Positions 16,289-25,469 of a DNA stretch of 64,000 bases are shown here, in pieces (the first letter of the stretch is position 1; each line of letters starts with the position of its first letter). The notes under the pieces were generated by a model. That model was not told the DNA's origin. It did no database searches and was given only the letters and a program-made list of their open reading frames with translations. The stretch comes from Antarctobacter heliothermus (GTDB lineage: Bacteria > Pseudomonadota > Alphaproteobacteria > Rhodobacterales > Rhodobacteraceae), in contig NZ_CP022540.1 in NCBI RefSeq assembly GCF_002237555.1, forward strand, positions 4,159,001 to 4,223,000, given 5' to 3'. Both the position numbers and the translations under genes were made by a program.

Positions 16289-17689
16289 ATGGCCACCCAG
16301 AAACTTTATGCCGGCGCCAAGCTGCGCGACATCCGCACCCGATTGCATCTGACGCAAAAGGATTTCGCCGCCAAGCTGGGGATTTCCCTGCCCTATCTCA
16401 ACCAGATGGAGAACAACAATCGCCCGGTCAGCACGACCGTGGTGCTGGCTCTGGCGCAGGAGTTCGGCTTTGATGTCACCGAACTGGGCCAAGGGGATGC
16501 AGAGCGTCTGGTCACTGACATGCGTGAGGCGCTGGCCGATCCTGTGTTTGGAGAGACAACGCCGCAACTGGCTGACCTACGCCTGACCGCCTCAAATGCG
16601 CCGGTGCTGGCACGGGCCTTTCTGGCCCTGCACCGCGCCTACCGGCAAACCCATGAGCGGCTTGCCTCACTGGATGAGGCATTGGGCCGCGAAGGTGCAC
16701 AGCTACAGCCCAGCCCGTGGGAAGAGGTGCGCGACTTTTTCCACTATTGCGACAACTACATCGACGCGGTCGACCGCGCCGCCGAACATTTTGCCCAGTT
16801 GCACGCTGGTGAAACCAGTATCCGCAGCGCCTGCATCGAACGGCTGGAGGCGCGCGGGATCACCGTACGCTTTTCCCAGACCTCGCCGATGCGTGCCTTC
16901 GATGACGAGCGACAGGAATTGGTGCTGTCCTCGCTCTTGCCGGTTGAGACGCAGACCTTTCAACTGTTGGTGCAGGTGGCCTTGTTCCGGCAGAATCAGT
17001 TGCTAGAGGCAACGCTGGATCTGGCGCGTTTTCAGTCCGAAGAGGCGCGCGCCATCGCCAAGCTGGGCCTTGCCAACTATTTCGCAGGCGCCGCGATGAT
17101 GCCCTACAAGGCATTTCTGGCCGCCACACAAGAGACCCGCCACGATCTGGAATTGCTGGCCGCCCGCTTTGGCGCCTCGATCGAGCAGGTGGCGCACCGG
17201 CTGTCGACACTGCAGCGCCCCGGTGCCAAGGGCGTGCCGTTCTTTTTTGTCCGCGTCGATCAGGCAGGCACGATCACCAAGCGCCATTCCGCCACGCGAC
17301 TGCAATTTGCACGCTTTGGGGGTGCCTGTCCTTTGTGGAACGTCCACCGCGCGTTTGAAACGCCGGGCCGGTTCCTGCGCCAATTGGCGGAAACGCCGGA
17401 CGGGGTGCGCTATATCAGCCTTGCACGGGATGTGTCCAAGACCGGCGGGCATTTCGGTGCGCCCGTGCGCCGCTATGCGATCTCTATCGGCTGCGAAGTG
17501 CGCCACGCCGCCGCCCTTGTCTATGCCGATGATCTAGATTTCACCCGCGCCAGCGCGTTCGAACCCATCGGGATCAGTTGCCGCATCTGTGAGCGAACCC
17601 ATTGCCACCAAAGATCCGTTCCGCCATTGGAAAAGCGCCTGACCACCACGCCCAACCGACGCGACGTGCTGCCCTATCAGTTGGACTAG
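16289..17689 (+). CDS. pccR: Short-chain fatty acyl-CoA regulator, PccR-type
   Basis: The 466-residue protein has an N-terminal XRE helix-turn-helix (LRDIRTRLHLTQKDFAAKLG, YLNQMENNNRPVS) within the first 65 residues. A long helical segment follows, then an ImmA/IrrE-like middle domain (DUF955; DDERQELVLSSLLPVETQTFQ) lacking an intact HExxH zinc site, so it is a sensor rather than a protease. The C-terminal DUF2083 domain carries the cysteine cluster CRICERTHC. This is the ScfR/RamB architecture, known to sense acyl-CoA and control propionyl-CoA carboxylase in Rhodobacter sphaeroides. Its stop codon overlaps the convergent amidase stop in CTAG. Confidence 0.88.
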   Translation: MATQKLYAGAKLRDIRTRLHLTQKDFAAKLGISLPYLNQMENNNRPVSTTVVLALAQEFGFDVTELGQGDAERLVTDMREALADPVFGETTPQLADLRLTASNAPVLARAFLALHRAYRQTHERLASLDEALGREGAQLQPSPWEEVRDFFHYCDNYIDAVDRAAEHFAQLHAGETSIRSACIERLEARGITVRFSQTSPMRAFDDERQELVLSSLLPVETQTFQLLVQVALFRQNQLLEATLDLARFQSEEARAIAKLGLANYFAGAAMMPYKAFLAATQETRHDLELLAARFGASIEQVAHRLSTLQRPGAKGVPFFFVRVDQAGTITKRHSATRLQFARFGGACPLWNVHRAFETPGRFLRQLAETPDGVRYISLARDVSKTGGHFGAPVRRYAISIGCEVRHAAALVYADDLDFTRASAFEPIGISCRICERTHCHQRSVPPLEKRLTTTPNRRDVLPYQLD

Positions 17690-18378
17690 CCGCGCACCGG
17701 CGACCTGCACGGGAAACGGGTCGCAAGATCCGCCATGACGGCACAGTCCTGCGCATCCAGTGGCCCCTTGGCCCATGGACGAAACCGCAGCCGGATGGCG
17801 TTCAGAACGTCCTCTTTAGTCTGGGGTGACACCTTATACCCAAAGTCGGTGCAATCGGCCCAGAACTGCGCCGCATTCAGCGGTCTATCTGTCGGTTCGG
17901 GCCACACGGACAGCCCCCGCCGCGCCAGACGCCGCCAGTCAAACCGCCCGCCGGGGTCAGTCTTGCGCCCCAAAGCTGTGTCAGAATGGCCAACGACCCG
18001 CTCTGGCGTGATGGACCAGCGGTCGATGATGCCCGCCAGCAGCGCCTCAAGGACGGCCATCTGCGGTTCCGGGAACGGATGAAATCCGGTGTTTGCCAGT
18101 TCGATGCCGATGGAGTGGGAGTTCACATCCGAGACCCCTCCCCAACAGCCCCGCCCGGCATGCCACGCGCGGTCCGCCTCTTGTATAAGCTGCCACAGCC
18201 GACCGTCTTCGGCGATAACATAGTGACAGGACACCTCGCTTTCGGGCGCGCACAGCCAGTCGCGCGCGGCCTCTGCCAATGTCATCGCGGTGTAATGCAA
18301 GACGACCATATCCGGCCCGGTTGTGCCGCGCCGGTCACCGAAATTCGGCGATGGATGCCAGATCGGCTCCGGCGTCAT
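17686..18378 (-). CDS. N-acetylmuramoyl-L-alanine amidase (AmpD-like)
   Basis: A 230-residue amidase_2-family enzyme. The zinc and catalytic signatures are present: VVLHYTAM (first His ligand), SIGIELAN (catalytic Glu region) and VVGHSDTALGRKTDPGG followed by FDW (second His and the Asp ligand). It lacks a signal peptide, which fits the cytoplasmic AmpD that cleaves the peptide from 1,6-anhydromuropeptides during murein recycling. The C-terminal extension of about 60 residues (LNAAQFWADCTDFGYKVSPQ) is normal for this subfamily. It converges with pccR, their stops overlapping by 4 bp. Confidence 0.9.
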   Translation of the reverse strand: MTPEPIWHPSPNFGDRRGTTGPDMVVLHYTAMTLAEAARDWLCAPESEVSCHYVIAEDGRLWQLIQEADRAWHAGRGCWGGVSDVNSHSIGIELANTGFHPFPEPQMAVLEALLAGIIDRWSITPERVVGHSDTALGRKTDPGGRFDWRRLARRGLSVWPEPTDRPLNAAQFWADCTDFGYKVSPQTKEDVLNAIRLRFRPWAKGPLDAQDCAVMADLATRFPCRSPVRG

Positions 18379-18384
18379 GAAAGA

Positions 18385-19089
18385 TCAGCCGCCACGCACC
18401 GCGCGGAAAGGCGCCGGGTTCCAGCTACAGGCGAAACCGTCGCCGTCCGGGTCCAGGCTCTTGCGGTCCTTTTCGGGTCCGCCCATCGCAAGGAAATCCT
18501 CTTGTGCCAGATCGGCAGAGGCATAGGACGCGCAGGCCCGCTGAGACCGCGCTCCACCATTGAAGGACGACCGTTTGTACAGCGGCGCGCCGACCGGGTT
18601 GGTGGTGCGCAAGGCATATTCCACGATATTGGGCGCGTCTGAACCGGGCCGCTTGGGCAGCGCCTCGGGCTGGATGACCGAATACTGTGACCGGTTTCGC
18701 TGAATCATCGCGGCATCGGCGGCGATGTCACGGGTGGCGGACACGGCGCTAAAATCGTTCTCGCCCGAGATGCCGCGCGCGTTTTCCACCAGATCAGGTG
18801 CCGGATTGCCGGGGGCCGCGTCCACCGGAGCAACACCGGAATTGAGCGCGCGAGCCGCAGCCGCAGCGACGACATCGCTTTCGTCGATCGGGCCGGACTC
18901 AACACGCGGCGCCGCCGGGACGGACGCTCTCTCACCGTTCAACTGCGCCTCACGCCGGGCGGCGTAGTCGTCATATTGGCCAAAGCCGACACCCGCGCCC
19001 GGATCCGGCGTTCTCGCGCCGCTGTCTGGAACGCTCGGCTCACAGGCTGCAACAGCCAGTGCCGCCAAAATCAGGAGTTGGGTCCGCAT
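18385..19089 (-). CDS. Lipoprotein with C-terminal Excalibur-like calcium motif
   Basis: Two adjacent ATGs are possible; the second (19089) has the better ribosome-site spacing (AGGA at 6 bp). The 234-residue protein has a lipoprotein signal (RTQLLILAALAVAAC) and a long low-complexity Ala/Asp-rich middle. It ends in a short domain, CASYASADLAQEDFL...LDPDGDGFACSW, whose DxDGDGxAC loop is the Excalibur calcium-binding motif usually found in extracellular nucleases and surface proteins. It is probably anchored to the outer membrane facing the periplasm; role unknown. It follows gatA by 32 bp on the same strand. Confidence 0.8.
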   Translation of the reverse strand: MRTQLLILAALAVAACEPSVPDSGARTPDPGAGVGFGQYDDYAARREAQLNGERASVPAAPRVESGPIDESDVVAAAAARALNSGVAPVDAAPGNPAPDLVENARGISGENDFSAVSATRDIAADAAMIQRNRSQYSVIQPEALPKRPGSDAPNIVEYALRTTNPVGAPLYKRSSFNGGARSQRACASYASADLAQEDFLAMGGPEKDRKSLDPDGDGFACSWNPAPFRAVRGG

Positions 19090-19121
19090 CATTCGTCCTG
19101 TCTGCTCTTTTGCGGCCCGCC

Positions 19122-20609
19122 CTACCACCATTTCGCGGGCTTGGCCACAAATCCTGCCGCCTGCTCCAATGCATAGGCGCAATTCAGCAGATCGCCCTCT
19201 TCCCACGGGCGCCCGATCAGTTGCAGGCCAAGCGGCAGCCCCTGCTTGTCCACGCCCGCCGGAACGCTGATGCCCGGCAGACCGGCAAGGTTCACCGTGA
19301 CGGTAAAGACGTCGTTTAGGTACATTTGCACCGGATCGGCCTCTGTCATCTCACCCAGACCAAAGGCGGCAGAGGGCGTCGCAGGTGTCAGGATCGCGTC
19401 CACGCCCTGCGCGAACACATCCTCAAAGTCCTTTTTGATCAGCGTCCGCACCTTGCGCGCGCGGTTGTAGTAGGCGTCATAAAAACCCGCCGACAGAACA
19501 TAGGTGCCCACCATGACGCGGCGCTTGACCTCTTCGCCGAACCCTTCGGCGCGGGTCTTTTCGTACATTTCGGTGATGCCATCGCCCTGCCCCAGCGAGG
19601 CGCGGTGACCGAAACGCACCCCGTCATAGCGTGCGAGGTTCGAGGACGCCTCTGCCGGCGCGATCACATAGTAGGCGGGCAGCGCGTATTTGGTATGCGG
19701 CAGGCTGATATCGACCAGCTTGGCGCCTGCGTCCTGCAGCATCTTGCGCCCTTCGGCCCAAAGCGCGTCAATCTCGGCGGGCATCCCGTCCATGTGGTAT
19801 TCGCGCGGAATACCGATGGTCTTGCCCTTAATGTCGCCGGTCAGCATCGCCTCGAAATCCGGAACAGCCAGATCGGCGCTGGTGCTGTCCTTGGGGTCGT
19901 GGCCGCACATCGCCTGCAACATGATCGCCGCGTCGCGTACGTCCTTGGCCATCGGCCCGGCCTGATCCAGAGACGAGGCAAAGGCCACGATCCCCCAGCG
20001 CGAACAGCGCCCATAGGTCGGCTTGATCCCCGTAGTGCCGGTAAAGGCCGCGGGCTGGCGGATCGACCCGCCGGTGTCAGTGCCCGTCGCCCCAAGGCAA
20101 AGGTCCGCCGCCACCGCAGAGGCAGAGCCACCCGATGAGCCGCCGGGCGTCAGCGCCGCATCGTCGTTGCCACGCCGCCAAGGGTTGATCACATTGCCAT
20201 AGGTGCTGGTCTCATTCGACGAGCCCATGGCGAATTCGTCCATGTTCAGCTTGCCCAGCATGACCGCGCCGGCATCGAACAGCTGGCTGGTCACGGTGGA
20301 TTCATACTCCGGCTTGAACCCTTCAAGGATGGCAGAGGCCGCCTGAGAGGCCACACCCTTGGTACAGAACAGATCCTTGATGCCCAGCGGAATGCCGCAC
20401 AACGACGGCGCATCGCCCGCCTTGATCCGCGCATCGGCGGCGGCGGCCTGTTCGCGCGCGATCTCTGGCGTCTTGTGGACAAAGGCGTTGAGCACATCGG
20501 CCTTGTCGATGGCGCTGAGGCAGGCATCGGTCAGTTCGACACTGGTCACGTCGCCTTTGCGCAGCGCATCGCGCGCCTCGGCGATCTTCATCTTGGTCAG
20601 ATCAGTCAT
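19122..20609 (-). CDS. gatA: Asp-tRNA(Asn)/Glu-tRNA(Gln) amidotransferase subunit A
   Basis: A 495-residue amidase-signature enzyme: the catalytic lysine in [10 protein letters not shown] (Lys78), the serine-rich [11 protein letters not shown] motif near 157-165 and the nucleophile region [11 protein letters not shown] (Ser182). GatA hydrolyses glutamine and passes ammonia to GatB, which amidates misacylated Glu-tRNA(Gln) or Asp-tRNA(Asn). The gene overlaps gatC by the ATGA tetranucleotide; gatB is not in the window. Other amidase-signature enzymes share these motifs, but the gatC coupling settles the identity. Confidence 0.97.
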   Translation of the reverse strand: MTDLTKMKIAEARDALRKGDVTSVELTDACLSAIDKADVLNAFVHKTPEIAREQAAAADARIKAGDAPSLCGIPLGIKDLFCTKGVASQAASAILEGFKPEYESTVTSQLFDAGAVMLGKLNMDEFAMGSSNETSTYGNVINPWRRGNDDAALTPGGSSGGSASAVAADLCLGATGTDTGGSIRQPAAFTGTTGIKPTYGRCSRWGIVAFASSLDQAGPMAKDVRDAAIMLQAMCGHDPKDSTSADLAVPDFEAMLTGDIKGKTIGIPREYHMDGMPAEIDALWAEGRKMLQDAGAKLVDISLPHTKYALPAYYVIAPAEASSNLARYDGVRFGHRASLGQGDGITEMYEKTRAEGFGEEVKRRVMVGTYVLSAGFYDAYYNRARKVRTLIKKDFEDVFAQGVDAILTPATPSAAFGLGEMTEADPVQMYLNDVFTVTVNLAGLPGISVPAGVDKQGLPLGLQLIGRPWEEGDLLNCAYALEQAAGFVAKPAKWW

Positions 20610-20893
20610 TCCACCACCTTCGGAACCGCAAAGAACCCTTCGCGCGCGTCGGGCGCGTTCGACAGGATCTTGTCCTGCATATTGCCGTCGGTCACGCCGT
20701 CGCTGCGGCGTTTCAGACGCATAGGCGTGACGGACACCATCGGCTCGACGCCCTCGACATCCACCTCGTTCAACTGTTCGATGAACCCGAGGATGTCGTT
20801 GAAGGATTGTGCCAGCGCGGGCAGATCTTCGTTTTCCACCTTGATGCGGGCAAGTTTTGCCACGCGCGCCGCTGTCTCGATGTCGATCGACAT
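20606..20893 (-). CDS. gatC: Asp-tRNA(Asn)/Glu-tRNA(Gln) amidotransferase subunit C
   Basis: The start at 20893 gives the family opening [17 protein letters not shown] and a 95-residue product, the usual GatC length. Conserved parts include [21 protein letters not shown] and the C-terminal [17 protein letters not shown]. GatC wraps GatA and GatB and is needed for complex stability. The last 4 bp overlap gatA, so the two are translationally coupled. Nothing is unusual. Confidence 0.97.
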   Translation of the reverse strand: MSIDIETAARVAKLARIKVENEDLPALAQSFNDILGFIEQLNEVDVEGVEPMVSVTPMRLKRRSDGVTDGNMQDKILSNAPDAREGFFAVPKVVE

Positions 20894-20928
20894 GGGGGCC
20901 TCATTCGTTTCCGGATCAAGGGCAGGCT

Positions 20929-21579
20929 TTAGCGCCCCGCCTGCCGCGCCGCAAGCACATGGCGCGTCCAGACCGCGATCATCCAGCCCAGCATCGTCGC
21001 ATTGAGCAGATGCCAGACGAAATGCGTGCCGATGGGCAGCACGCCACACAGCGGATCGTCAAGAATGCGAGCCGTCATGGAAAGCAACAGGATCGCAACG
21101 CCAATAGCCAGCCCCCGCGCCGTGTCCCGCGCGCGATGCCGCAACAGCACGGCATAGATCGCAATCAACAACGGCACCGGTGCATAGCTGGCGGTCCCGC
21201 CCAAACCCGGAATCAGTCCGAACAGCGGTGCCGTGACGGCGGCAAAAGGAACAAACAGCGCCGCCGCCCCCAATGCGGGCCACACCGACATGCCCCAGAA
21301 ATCGCGGTTCGCCGCAAAAATATAGACCAGAACGAACAAAAGGATCGGCACCACATCGGCGACACCGGCCCAAGGTTGCGCAAAGGTGTGAAACAGGAAC
21401 GAACCGACTCCAATCACGCCAAGGATCACACACATCACCCGGCCCAATCCGAAGGTGCGCCGCCACAGGATCACCGCCGCCAGAACAAAGGCGGCATTGG
21501 TCACGGCGTTCATCGGCTCTGACCAGAACTCTGGCCCCATTCGCTCACAGTATCCGTCGACGGCGCGGGTCCAGTCCAT
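20929..21579 (-). CDS. Ceramidase-family (CREST) membrane protein
   Basis: This 216-residue protein has about seven transmembrane helices and the alkaline-ceramidase/CREST signature. Early in the chain stands YCERMGPEFWSEPMNAVTN (Glu and Asn typical of the family), then GVGSFLFHTF with the metal-ligand His. Near the end come LDDPLC and GTHFVWHLLNA with the two further His ligands. CREST proteins are zinc-dependent lipid amidases; in bacteria the substrate is unknown since most Rhodobacteraceae lack classic ceramides. It lies 35 bp upstream of gatC on the same strand and may be its operon leader. Confidence 0.85.
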   Translation of the reverse strand: MDWTRAVDGYCERMGPEFWSEPMNAVTNAAFVLAAVILWRRTFGLGRVMCVILGVIGVGSFLFHTFAQPWAGVADVVPILLFVLVYIFAANRDFWGMSVWPALGAAALFVPFAAVTAPLFGLIPGLGGTASYAPVPLLIAIYAVLLRHRARDTARGLAIGVAILLLSMTARILDDPLCGVLPIGTHFVWHLLNATMLGWMIAVWTRHVLAARQAGR

Positions 21580-21694
21580 GTGTCTTCTTTGTCCCAATGC
21601 TATTGGCGCCATCTGCCAATGGCACCGCATTCGGTTAATCTAGCCACTCGCCGCTGTCATGCTAGGCTTGCCCCAAATCAACAGGGAGAGACCC

Positions 21695-22387
21695 ATGCAA
21701 ATAATCTGGCTAGGCCACGGCAGTTTCCGCATTGAAATCGGCGGTGAGGTGCTGCTGATCGACCCTTGGATCAACGGCAACCCGATGATGGAGGGACAAG
21801 ACACCGACGCCGCCATCGCCGGGGCGACGCAGATCCTTGTGACCCACGGCCATTTCGACCACACCAACGACATCGTCGAGATCAACCAAAAAACCGGCGC
21901 GCCGGTCTCGGGGATGTATGAGCTGGCCAATGTGTTGACCGGCATGGGCGCGGTTGAGGGCAATGCCTTCAACAAAGGTGGCACGGTTCGCTTTGGCGAA
22001 GTTGCCGTGACTATGGTGCCCGCCTCGCACAGCTCCTCAATGGCTGTGGACGGCGTAGCACGTTACATGGGTATGGAAACCGGGTTCATGATCGAGGGTG
22101 ACGGGCACACGATTTATCACTCCTCTGACACGGCCATCATGGCCGACATGGGCTGGATGGGGGCCTATTTCAGACCCGACATCGGCATTCTTTCGGCGGG
22201 CGGCTATTATACGATGGACATGCAGCAGGCGGCTTGGGCCGCGCAGGAGTACTTTGACTTCAAGACCGTGATTCCCGGCCATTACCGCACGTTCCCCGCC
22301 TTGGAACAATCGGCAGAGGTTCTGGCAGAGGGCTTGCCGGGGGTGGACGTGATCGAGCCACATGTCATGCAGCCGATCACGTTCTAA
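21695..22387 (+). CDS. UPF0173 family metal-dependent hydrolase
   Basis: The start at 21695 after a GGGAGAG ribosome site gives MQIIWLGHGSFRIEIGG and a 230-residue metallo-beta-lactamase-fold protein. The metal motif THGHFDHTND matches HxHxDH; further ligand regions are PASHSSSMAVDG, YHSSDTAIMADM and VIPGHYRTFP. UPF0173 members bind zinc or manganese and are suspected hydrolases of cyclic nucleotide or lactone-like substrates. The enzyme is cytoplasmic with no signal peptide. It is divergent from the ceramidase-family gene. Confidence 0.92.
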   Translation: MQIIWLGHGSFRIEIGGEVLLIDPWINGNPMMEGQDTDAAIAGATQILVTHGHFDHTNDIVEINQKTGAPVSGMYELANVLTGMGAVEGNAFNKGGTVRFGEVAVTMVPASHSSSMAVDGVARYMGMETGFMIEGDGHTIYHSSDTAIMADMGWMGAYFRPDIGILSAGGYYTMDMQQAAWAAQEYFDFKTVIPGHYRTFPALEQSAEVLAEGLPGVDVIEPHVMQPITF

Positions 22388-22450
22388 GCTCCGGTCCTGT
22401 TCCCGGGAGGGTCCGATACAAAGAAAACGTCCCGGCGGCGCGAAAGGGTA

Positions 22451-22500
22451 GGTGGGCGGGCGATGCGGCCCGCAGGGACGCGAGTCCCGTCCCCGACCCG
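22451..22500. repeat. GC-rich intergenic palindromic element, copy A
   Basis: Between two convergent genes lies a 50-bp element beginning GGTGGGCGGGCGATG and containing a short hairpin GGGAC-GCGA-GTCCC (22475-22488) with a GNRA-type loop. It shares GGGCGGGCGATG, CCCGyAGGG and CGAGTCCCGT with the element at 59113-59173. It abuts the stop codon of the gene at 22501 and may serve as a terminator. Confidence 0.6.
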
Positions 22501-23058
22501 TCAGGGGATCATGGCGCCCCGACGGTCAAAGCTGACTTTTTCGGTCGTTAGATCGTCATAGATCACCTCAACCGTCATGCTCTCGACCGACTTCAGCGGG
22601 AAAGCGCGATAGGGCAGCCCGTCGTCGGGCAGCATGGCGTTGGGGGCATTGGTGTCCTCATGGCAGGCCGGCAGCGGCCAGGGTTCCGGCTCTGCCCCGT
22701 TGATCCCCACATGGATCGCCACCAGCCCACAGCGCCACGCCCAAAGGTGGGTGACATAAACCAGGTCCTGACCGTCGAACTCCCGCACCGCGATCCAGTT
22801 GGCGCGGGTCGCGCCCAGGATCGGTTTGACCTCCACCGCCGTGGTAAAGCGACCCGTGGCAACCTGCTGTTCGGCTGTGTAGGGCAGCACGCGGACGGGT
22901 GCCGGATCTTCCTCGGAACTGGGCGGCGGAGCCTCGGCCGAGGGGGCCCGTGCATCTGCGGCCTCCACCTTGGGCGCGGGTGCTGTTTCTACCAGCTCGG
23001 CGGGGCCATCAGGTCCGCCGGTGGCGATGGCAATGACAACAAGAATGAGATCGAGCAT
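22501..23058 (-). CDS. Hypothetical membrane-anchored or secreted protein
   Basis: A 185-residue protein with a short hydrophobic N terminus (MLDLILVVIAIATGG), a Pro/Ala/Glu-rich linker (PAPKVEAADARAPSAEAPPP) and a compact C-terminal domain of about 130 residues containing two cysteines (WAWRCGLVAI, PLPACHEDT). The layout fits a periplasmic domain tethered by one N-terminal helix. The family is not recognised. It is divergent from the glycosyltransferase-like gene at 23155. Confidence 0.7.
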   Translation of the reverse strand: MLDLILVVIAIATGGPDGPAELVETAPAPKVEAADARAPSAEAPPPSSEEDPAPVRVLPYTAEQQVATGRFTTAVEVKPILGATRANWIAVREFDGQDLVYVTHLWAWRCGLVAIHVGINGAEPEPWPLPACHEDTNAPNAMLPDDGLPYRAFPLKSVESMTVEVIYDDLTTEKVSFDRRGAMIP

Positions 23059-23154
23059 AAGGCGAATCCTGTCTGAAATTCCTCAAGTTGGCCGCTTTCG
23101 ATGCGCGCCGCGCCCGCCTATAGTGCCGACAAAAGGGCAACGGGCAGGTACACC

Positions 23155-24156
23155 ATGACACGCGAGGGCAGTACGGCTCAAACTGTAAATATTCTGATTG
23201 TGGCGCAGGCCGGGCGGTTGTCCTATGAGGCGGTGCTGTTTGCCGCCTCTTTACAGGCGCAGGGCGAGGACCGCTTTCGCCTGATCGTGGCAGAACCCGT
23301 GCCCGGCCCGCTTTGGGAGTCCGATCCCCGCATCCGCCAGCCAGAGGTGCGCGCCCTGCTCAAGGATCTGGGCGCAGAAATCCGCCCCTTCGAGGCGCAG
23401 TATTTCGGCGGCTCCTATCCCTATGGCAACAAGATCGAGGCGCTGCGTGTCCTGCCCGAGGGAGAGCCGTTTGTCTTTTTCGACACGGATACACTGATCC
23501 TTGACCGCCTGTCGCGGGTGCCCTTCGACTTCGACCGTCCCACAGCATCCATGCGGCGCGAAGGCACATGGCCGCAGATTGAACTCTACGGGCCGGGCTA
23601 TACACAAACCTGGAAGGCGCTATACGATCGTTTCGGACTGGACTTTGACAGCAGTCTGGATCTGGACTGGCCGGATGAATACTGGCAGCGGTATCTGTAT
23701 TTCAACGCCGGTTTCTTTTTCTACAAATGCCCCAAGATGTTCGGGGATCTGTTTCTGGGCTACGCCCTGTCGGTCCGTGACGATCCGCCCGCCGAACTGG
23801 TCTGCCAGAGCCTTGAACCTTGGCTGGATCAGGTGGTTCTGCCGCTGGTGATCCACCGGCTGGGCGGCGGCCGGAACATGGTGCCCACGGGGCTGCTGGA
23901 CGGCGAAGTCAGCTGTCACTACCGGGTGCTGCCCCTGCTCTATGCGCGTGAGGCAGACCGGGTGGTCGAGGTGCTGGAAGCGGTCACAGCCCCCAACCGG
24001 ATCAAGAAGGTGCTCAAGGAATACGATGCCTTCAAGCGGATGATCTATCAGGGGCGCGGGCAAAAGGTGCGGGCGCTGTTTGACCGCGATGATCTGCCCC
24101 GCCGCGAACAGGCGATCCGCAACAAGATCAAGCGCGAAGGGTTCTGGATGCGCTGA
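23155..24156 (+). CDS. Glycosyltransferase-like protein (GT-A type DxD)
   Basis: The ATG at 23155 gives 333 residues starting MTREGSTAQTVNILIVAQAG. The N-terminal half reads as a nucleotide-sugar-binding Rossmann-like domain (SYEAVLFAASLQAQ, YGNKIEALRVL) leading to FVFFDTDTLIL, a DxD motif near residue 121 that binds metal and sugar nucleotide in GT-A enzymes. FNAGFFFY and EPWLDQVVLPLV resemble the later conserved blocks of glycosyltransferase families 8 and relatives. It is probably cytoplasmic. Donor and acceptor are unknown, and no polysaccharide genes adjoin it. Confidence 0.65.
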   Translation: MTREGSTAQTVNILIVAQAGRLSYEAVLFAASLQAQGEDRFRLIVAEPVPGPLWESDPRIRQPEVRALLKDLGAEIRPFEAQYFGGSYPYGNKIEALRVLPEGEPFVFFDTDTLILDRLSRVPFDFDRPTASMRREGTWPQIELYGPGYTQTWKALYDRFGLDFDSSLDLDWPDEYWQRYLYFNAGFFFYKCPKMFGDLFLGYALSVRDDPPAELVCQSLEPWLDQVVLPLVIHRLGGGRNMVPTGLLDGEVSCHYRVLPLLYAREADRVVEVLEAVTAPNRIKKVLKEYDAFKRMIYQGRGQKVRALFDRDDLPRREQAIRNKIKREGFWMR

Positions 24157-24226
24157 GTCCAGATTTCAGGCCGTGTCAGCGCGGCGTCGTGATACACTGA
24201 GCCAGCGATCAGGACGAGGTGTTTTC

Positions 24227-25387
24227 ATGTCGGATTTTGTCACGGTGCTGGTGGGCACCACCAAAGGATTGTTTCTGCTCCGCTCAGATACCGAACGGGC
24301 GCAATGGTCGGTCAGCGGGCCGCTGTGCGACGGCTGGTCGATCAACCACGCGATTGGCGATCCTGAAACCGGCGCGCTGTGGGCCGGGGGCGGCGGTGAA
24401 TTTCACGGCGCTGGCGTCTGGCGGTCGACCGATGGCGGCGAAAGCTGGGCTTTGACCAAGCTGGCCGATGGCACCATGGACGAATGGATCCGCAATGATC
24501 CGGAAACAGCGGCCTTTTTCGGAACAGAACCCCAGCCCCCTGCCCCCTTTTCCGGGCGGGTGGAAGCGATCTGGTCGCTGGGACAAGTGAATGGCAAGCT
24601 GTACGCCGGGGCCAAACCAGCGACGCTTTTTGTCAGTGAGACCGGCGGCGAGACCTGGGAGGCCGTCGAGAGCCTGACCGATCATCCCTCCTCGGACAGC
24701 TGGCAGCCCGGTGGCGCGGGCCTGACGCTGCATACGATCGTCAGCAGTCCGGCTGATCCGGCCAAGATGTGGCTGGGCATTTCCTCTGCCGGGGTCTTTG
24801 CCACCGAGGATGGCGCGGAAAGCTGGGAGAGACGCAATCGTCTGTCCAATGCCGAGGCCTGCGGCCACCACCATCACCCCGCTGCCCCCAAGGACGGCGA
24901 GACCGGGCATTGCGTCCACAATCTGGTGCGGGCGGGCGGTGCGGGAGACCTGTTGTACCAGCAAAATCATCACGGGGTCTGGCGCTCATCCGATGGGGGG
25001 CGCAGTTGGGATGATATCACCGAGGGGTTGCCCTCGACCTTTGGGTTTCCGGTGGCTGTGCATCCTGACAAGGCTGGCACGCTTTGGGTGCTGCCCCTGA
25101 ACGGGGACAGTGCCGGGCGGTATCCGCCTGACGCCTCGGCGGCGGTCTGGCGGTCGCGTGATGGCGGCGATAGCTGGGAGGCGTGCCGTGAGGGGCTGCC
25201 GCAGGCGCATTGCTTTTTCACCGTCTTGAGGCAGGCGATGGCCACGGATCGGGCCGCCGCGCCGGGGGTTTATTTCGGGACCAACTCGGGCTCGATCTTT
25301 GCCAGCCTTGACGAGGGAGACAACTGGTCCGAGATCGCGCGGCATCTGCCCACGGTCTTGTGTGTGGAGACGGTCATGGCGGGGTGA
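24227..25387 (+). CDS. BNR/YVTN beta-propeller repeat protein
   Basis: The 386-residue protein is built of repeated sialidase-type Asp-box blades: WRSTDGGESW, SETGGETW, TEDGAESW, WRSSDGGRSW, WRSRDGGDSW and SLDEGDNW, about every 45-60 residues, indicating a six- or seven-bladed propeller. It lacks a signal peptide and the catalytic residues of sialidases, so it is more likely a binding scaffold or an uncharacterised hydrolase often mislabelled as exo-alpha-sialidase. A histidine-rich loop (CGHHHHPAAP) could bind metal. The start at 24227 follows AGGACGAGG. Confidence 0.85.
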   Translation: MSDFVTVLVGTTKGLFLLRSDTERAQWSVSGPLCDGWSINHAIGDPETGALWAGGGGEFHGAGVWRSTDGGESWALTKLADGTMDEWIRNDPETAAFFGTEPQPPAPFSGRVEAIWSLGQVNGKLYAGAKPATLFVSETGGETWEAVESLTDHPSSDSWQPGGAGLTLHTIVSSPADPAKMWLGISSAGVFATEDGAESWERRNRLSNAEACGHHHHPAAPKDGETGHCVHNLVRAGGAGDLLYQQNHHGVWRSSDGGRSWDDITEGLPSTFGFPVAVHPDKAGTLWVLPLNGDSAGRYPPDASAAVWRSRDGGDSWEACREGLPQAHCFFTVLRQAMATDRAAAPGVYFGTNSGSIFASLDEGDNWSEIARHLPTVLCVETVMAG

Positions 25388-25469
25388 TCCAGCGTTTGTC
25401 CACGCGTGGACAGAGATCGCCCCTATAAAAATCAATGCGTTACAGAGACGTTTTTACCTTTGGGTAACG

